From positions 1-7,672 of the forward strand of contig JAOZRF010000125.1 of assembly GCA_029940245.1 (NCBI GenBank): a DNA stretch of 7,672 bases, written 5' to 3'. Positions within the stretch are counted from its first letter, which is position 1. The number at the start of each line of letters is the position of its first letter. Of the stretch, positions 6,705-7,672 are shown piece by piece. The translations under genes and the position numbers were made by a program. A model generated the notes under the pieces. The model was not told the origin of the DNA and searched no databases. It saw only the letters and a program-made list of their open reading frames with translations. The stretch is from Desulfobacula sp. (lineage in GTDB: Bacteria > Desulfobacterota > Desulfobacteria > Desulfobacterales > Desulfobacteraceae).

Positions 6705-7610
6705 ATGAAAAGTGGTATTATAGCGATTAATAAACCCTGCGGCATCTCTTCAGCCCGTATTGTGGCTATTGTCAAAAAGGCTTTGGCTGCGAAAAAAGTC
6801 GGGCATACCGGGACCCTGGACCCTTTTGCCACAGGATTGCTGCTTTGTGCAATTAACCAGGGAACCAGAATATCCGGATTTTTTCTTGGCGGCCATAAGC
6901 GGTATCTTGCCCGGATCTGTCTGGGGGTTGAAACAGACACCTATGATCTGACAGGGAAAACGGTTTTTACAGCTCCCCAAAAGGTCATGGATGGTCTTAA
7001 AAACCAGGATATCCAGGAGATTGTAAAATCCTTTATCGGTAAACAGGAGCAGGTTCCGCCGGCTTTTTCCGCGCTGAAACATGAAGGCCGGCCACTGTAT
7101 AAACTGGCACGCCAGGGGAAGATAATACAAAAACCGCCCAGGCAGATTGAGATTTTTGAAATCATCATAAATCATATTGAGGTGCCGAATATTGATATAG
7201 ACGTCTTTTGTTCATCAGGGACCTATATCAGAAGTCTTGGCTTTGATATAGGCAGAAAACTTGGATGCGGTGCCCATTTATCAAAATTATGCAGAACACA
7301 GTCCAGTCAATTTTTACTGGACAATGCCATTGAATTGGATGCTCTTGAAAAACTGGATCAAAAAGCGATTGAAAAAAGAATGGTTCCCTTATCAGATTGT
7401 CTTGAATTTATGCCCCCGATGGTTGCAGACAGATCCATTGCCCGGAAAATCAAATTTGGCCGGAAACTTTTGAAAAATGAATTTAAATCTGTTCCGGAAA
7501 AAGAGAATCAACTTATCCGGGTGATTGATGAAAAGAACAACCTTCTGGCGATCATTCAATTAAGTGAAAACAGGGAAGAATATAATTATTCTTGCGTTTT
7601 TTCAAGTTAA
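6705..7610 (+). CDS. truB: tRNA pseudouridine(55) synthase TruB
   Basis: Converts U55 in the T loop of nearly all tRNAs to pseudouridine. It has 301 residues, close to the usual ~300. Motif II GHTGTLDPFATGLL carries the catalytic Asp D39 (E. coli D48), and Tyr Y67 in KRYLARICLGVETDTYD matches E. coli Y76. The segment QVPPAFSALKHEGRPLYKLARQGK (116-139) and the SSGTYIRSL motif with Arg R176 complete the active site. The last ~75 residues form the C-terminal PUA-type RNA-binding extension. The ATG is 9 nt after rbfA, in the A-rich context AAAAATTAA without a Shine-Dalgarno, so coupling to rbfA is likely. It stops at TAA 7608-7610 and appears to be the last complete gene in the window. No DHH phosphoesterase gene lies between rbfA and truB. 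Confidence 0.96.
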   Translation: MKSGIIAINKPCGISSARIVAIVKKALAAKKVGHTGTLDPFATGLLLCAINQGTRISGFFLGGHKRYLARICLGVETDTYDLTGKTVFTAPQKVMDGLKNQDIQEIVKSFIGKQEQVPPAFSALKHEGRPLYKLARQGKIIQKPPRQIEIFEIIINHIEVPNIDIDVFCSSGTYIRSLGFDIGRKLGCGAHLSKLCRTQSSQFLLDNAIELDALEKLDQKAIEKRMVPLSDCLEFMPPMVADRSIARKIKFGRKLLKNEFKSVPEKENQLIRVIDEKNNLLAIIQLSENREEYNYSCVFSS

Positions 7611-7643
7611 CTGGTATTTAGGAAAGGCTATATATATTTGTAA

Positions 7644-7652
7644 TGGTATGAT
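7644..7652 (+). promoter_or_regulatory. Possible extended -10 promoter downstream of truB
   Basis: TGG directly before TATGAT gives an extended -10 element (TGn plus a 5-of-6 -10 box). No good -35 box is seen at 17-18 bp, though extended -10 promoters can do without one. A TATATATAT stretch lies just upstream (7629-7637). rpsO usually follows truB and often has its own promoter, which would fit, but rpsO is outside the window. Treat this as tentative. Confidence 0.3.
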
Positions 7653-7672
7653 GATCTGCTGTGAATTTCTTT

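Noticed and set aside
6750..7175. A 141-codon minus-strand open frame opposite truB
   Set aside because: It lies entirely inside a well-conserved truB reading frame, has no recognisable protein features, and is best explained as a chance shadow.

Overview
This is an ordinary, well-conserved chromosomal housekeeping region, and almost all of it lies on the + strand. It carries the 3' end of pheT, a tRNA-Gly(CCC) gene, and the transcription/translation operon rimP-nusA-infB-rbfA-truB. The low-to-moderate GC content and the style of the proteins (a long Lys/Glu-rich IF2 linker, and a NusA with a single short helical C-terminal module plus an acidic tail) suggest a Desulfobacteraceae-like sulfate reducer (Desulfobacterota, formerly Deltaproteobacteria). 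That assignment is inferred from general resemblance, not from a database search.

Layout. Positions 2-1222 are the C-terminal half of the phenylalanyl-tRNA synthetase beta subunit, cut by the left window edge. Positions 1223-1302 are a short spacer with a good sigma70-type promoter (TTGACA, 17 bp, TATGTT) just upstream of the tRNA. Positions 1303-1378 are a complete cloverleaf with encoded CCA. Positions 1379-1513 hold a strong intrinsic terminator and, after it, a weak candidate promoter for rimP. Positions 1514-7610 are five tightly spaced genes: rimP, nusA, infB, rbfA and truB. Positions 7611-7672 are the start of the next intergenic region, with an extended -10-like element; rpsO is the gene usually found next in this neighbourhood, but none of it is visible.

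How the genes work together. RimP and RbfA are 30S ribosome maturation factors, and IF2 (infB) places initiator tRNA on the ribosome. TruB makes pseudouridine 55 in tRNA. NusA couples RNA polymerase pausing, termination and antitermination to translation. PheST and tRNA-Gly feed the same translation machinery. The order tRNA-rimP-nusA-infB-rbfA-truB matches the Escherichia coli metY-rimP-nusA-infB-rbfA-truB operon, with tRNA-Gly in place of the initiator tRNA.

I found no mobile element, CRISPR array, defence system or unknown gene. The least ordinary feature is the tRNA-terminator-rimP leader: the terminator stem repeats the tRNA acceptor-stem hexamers, so alternative pairings are possible on paper.
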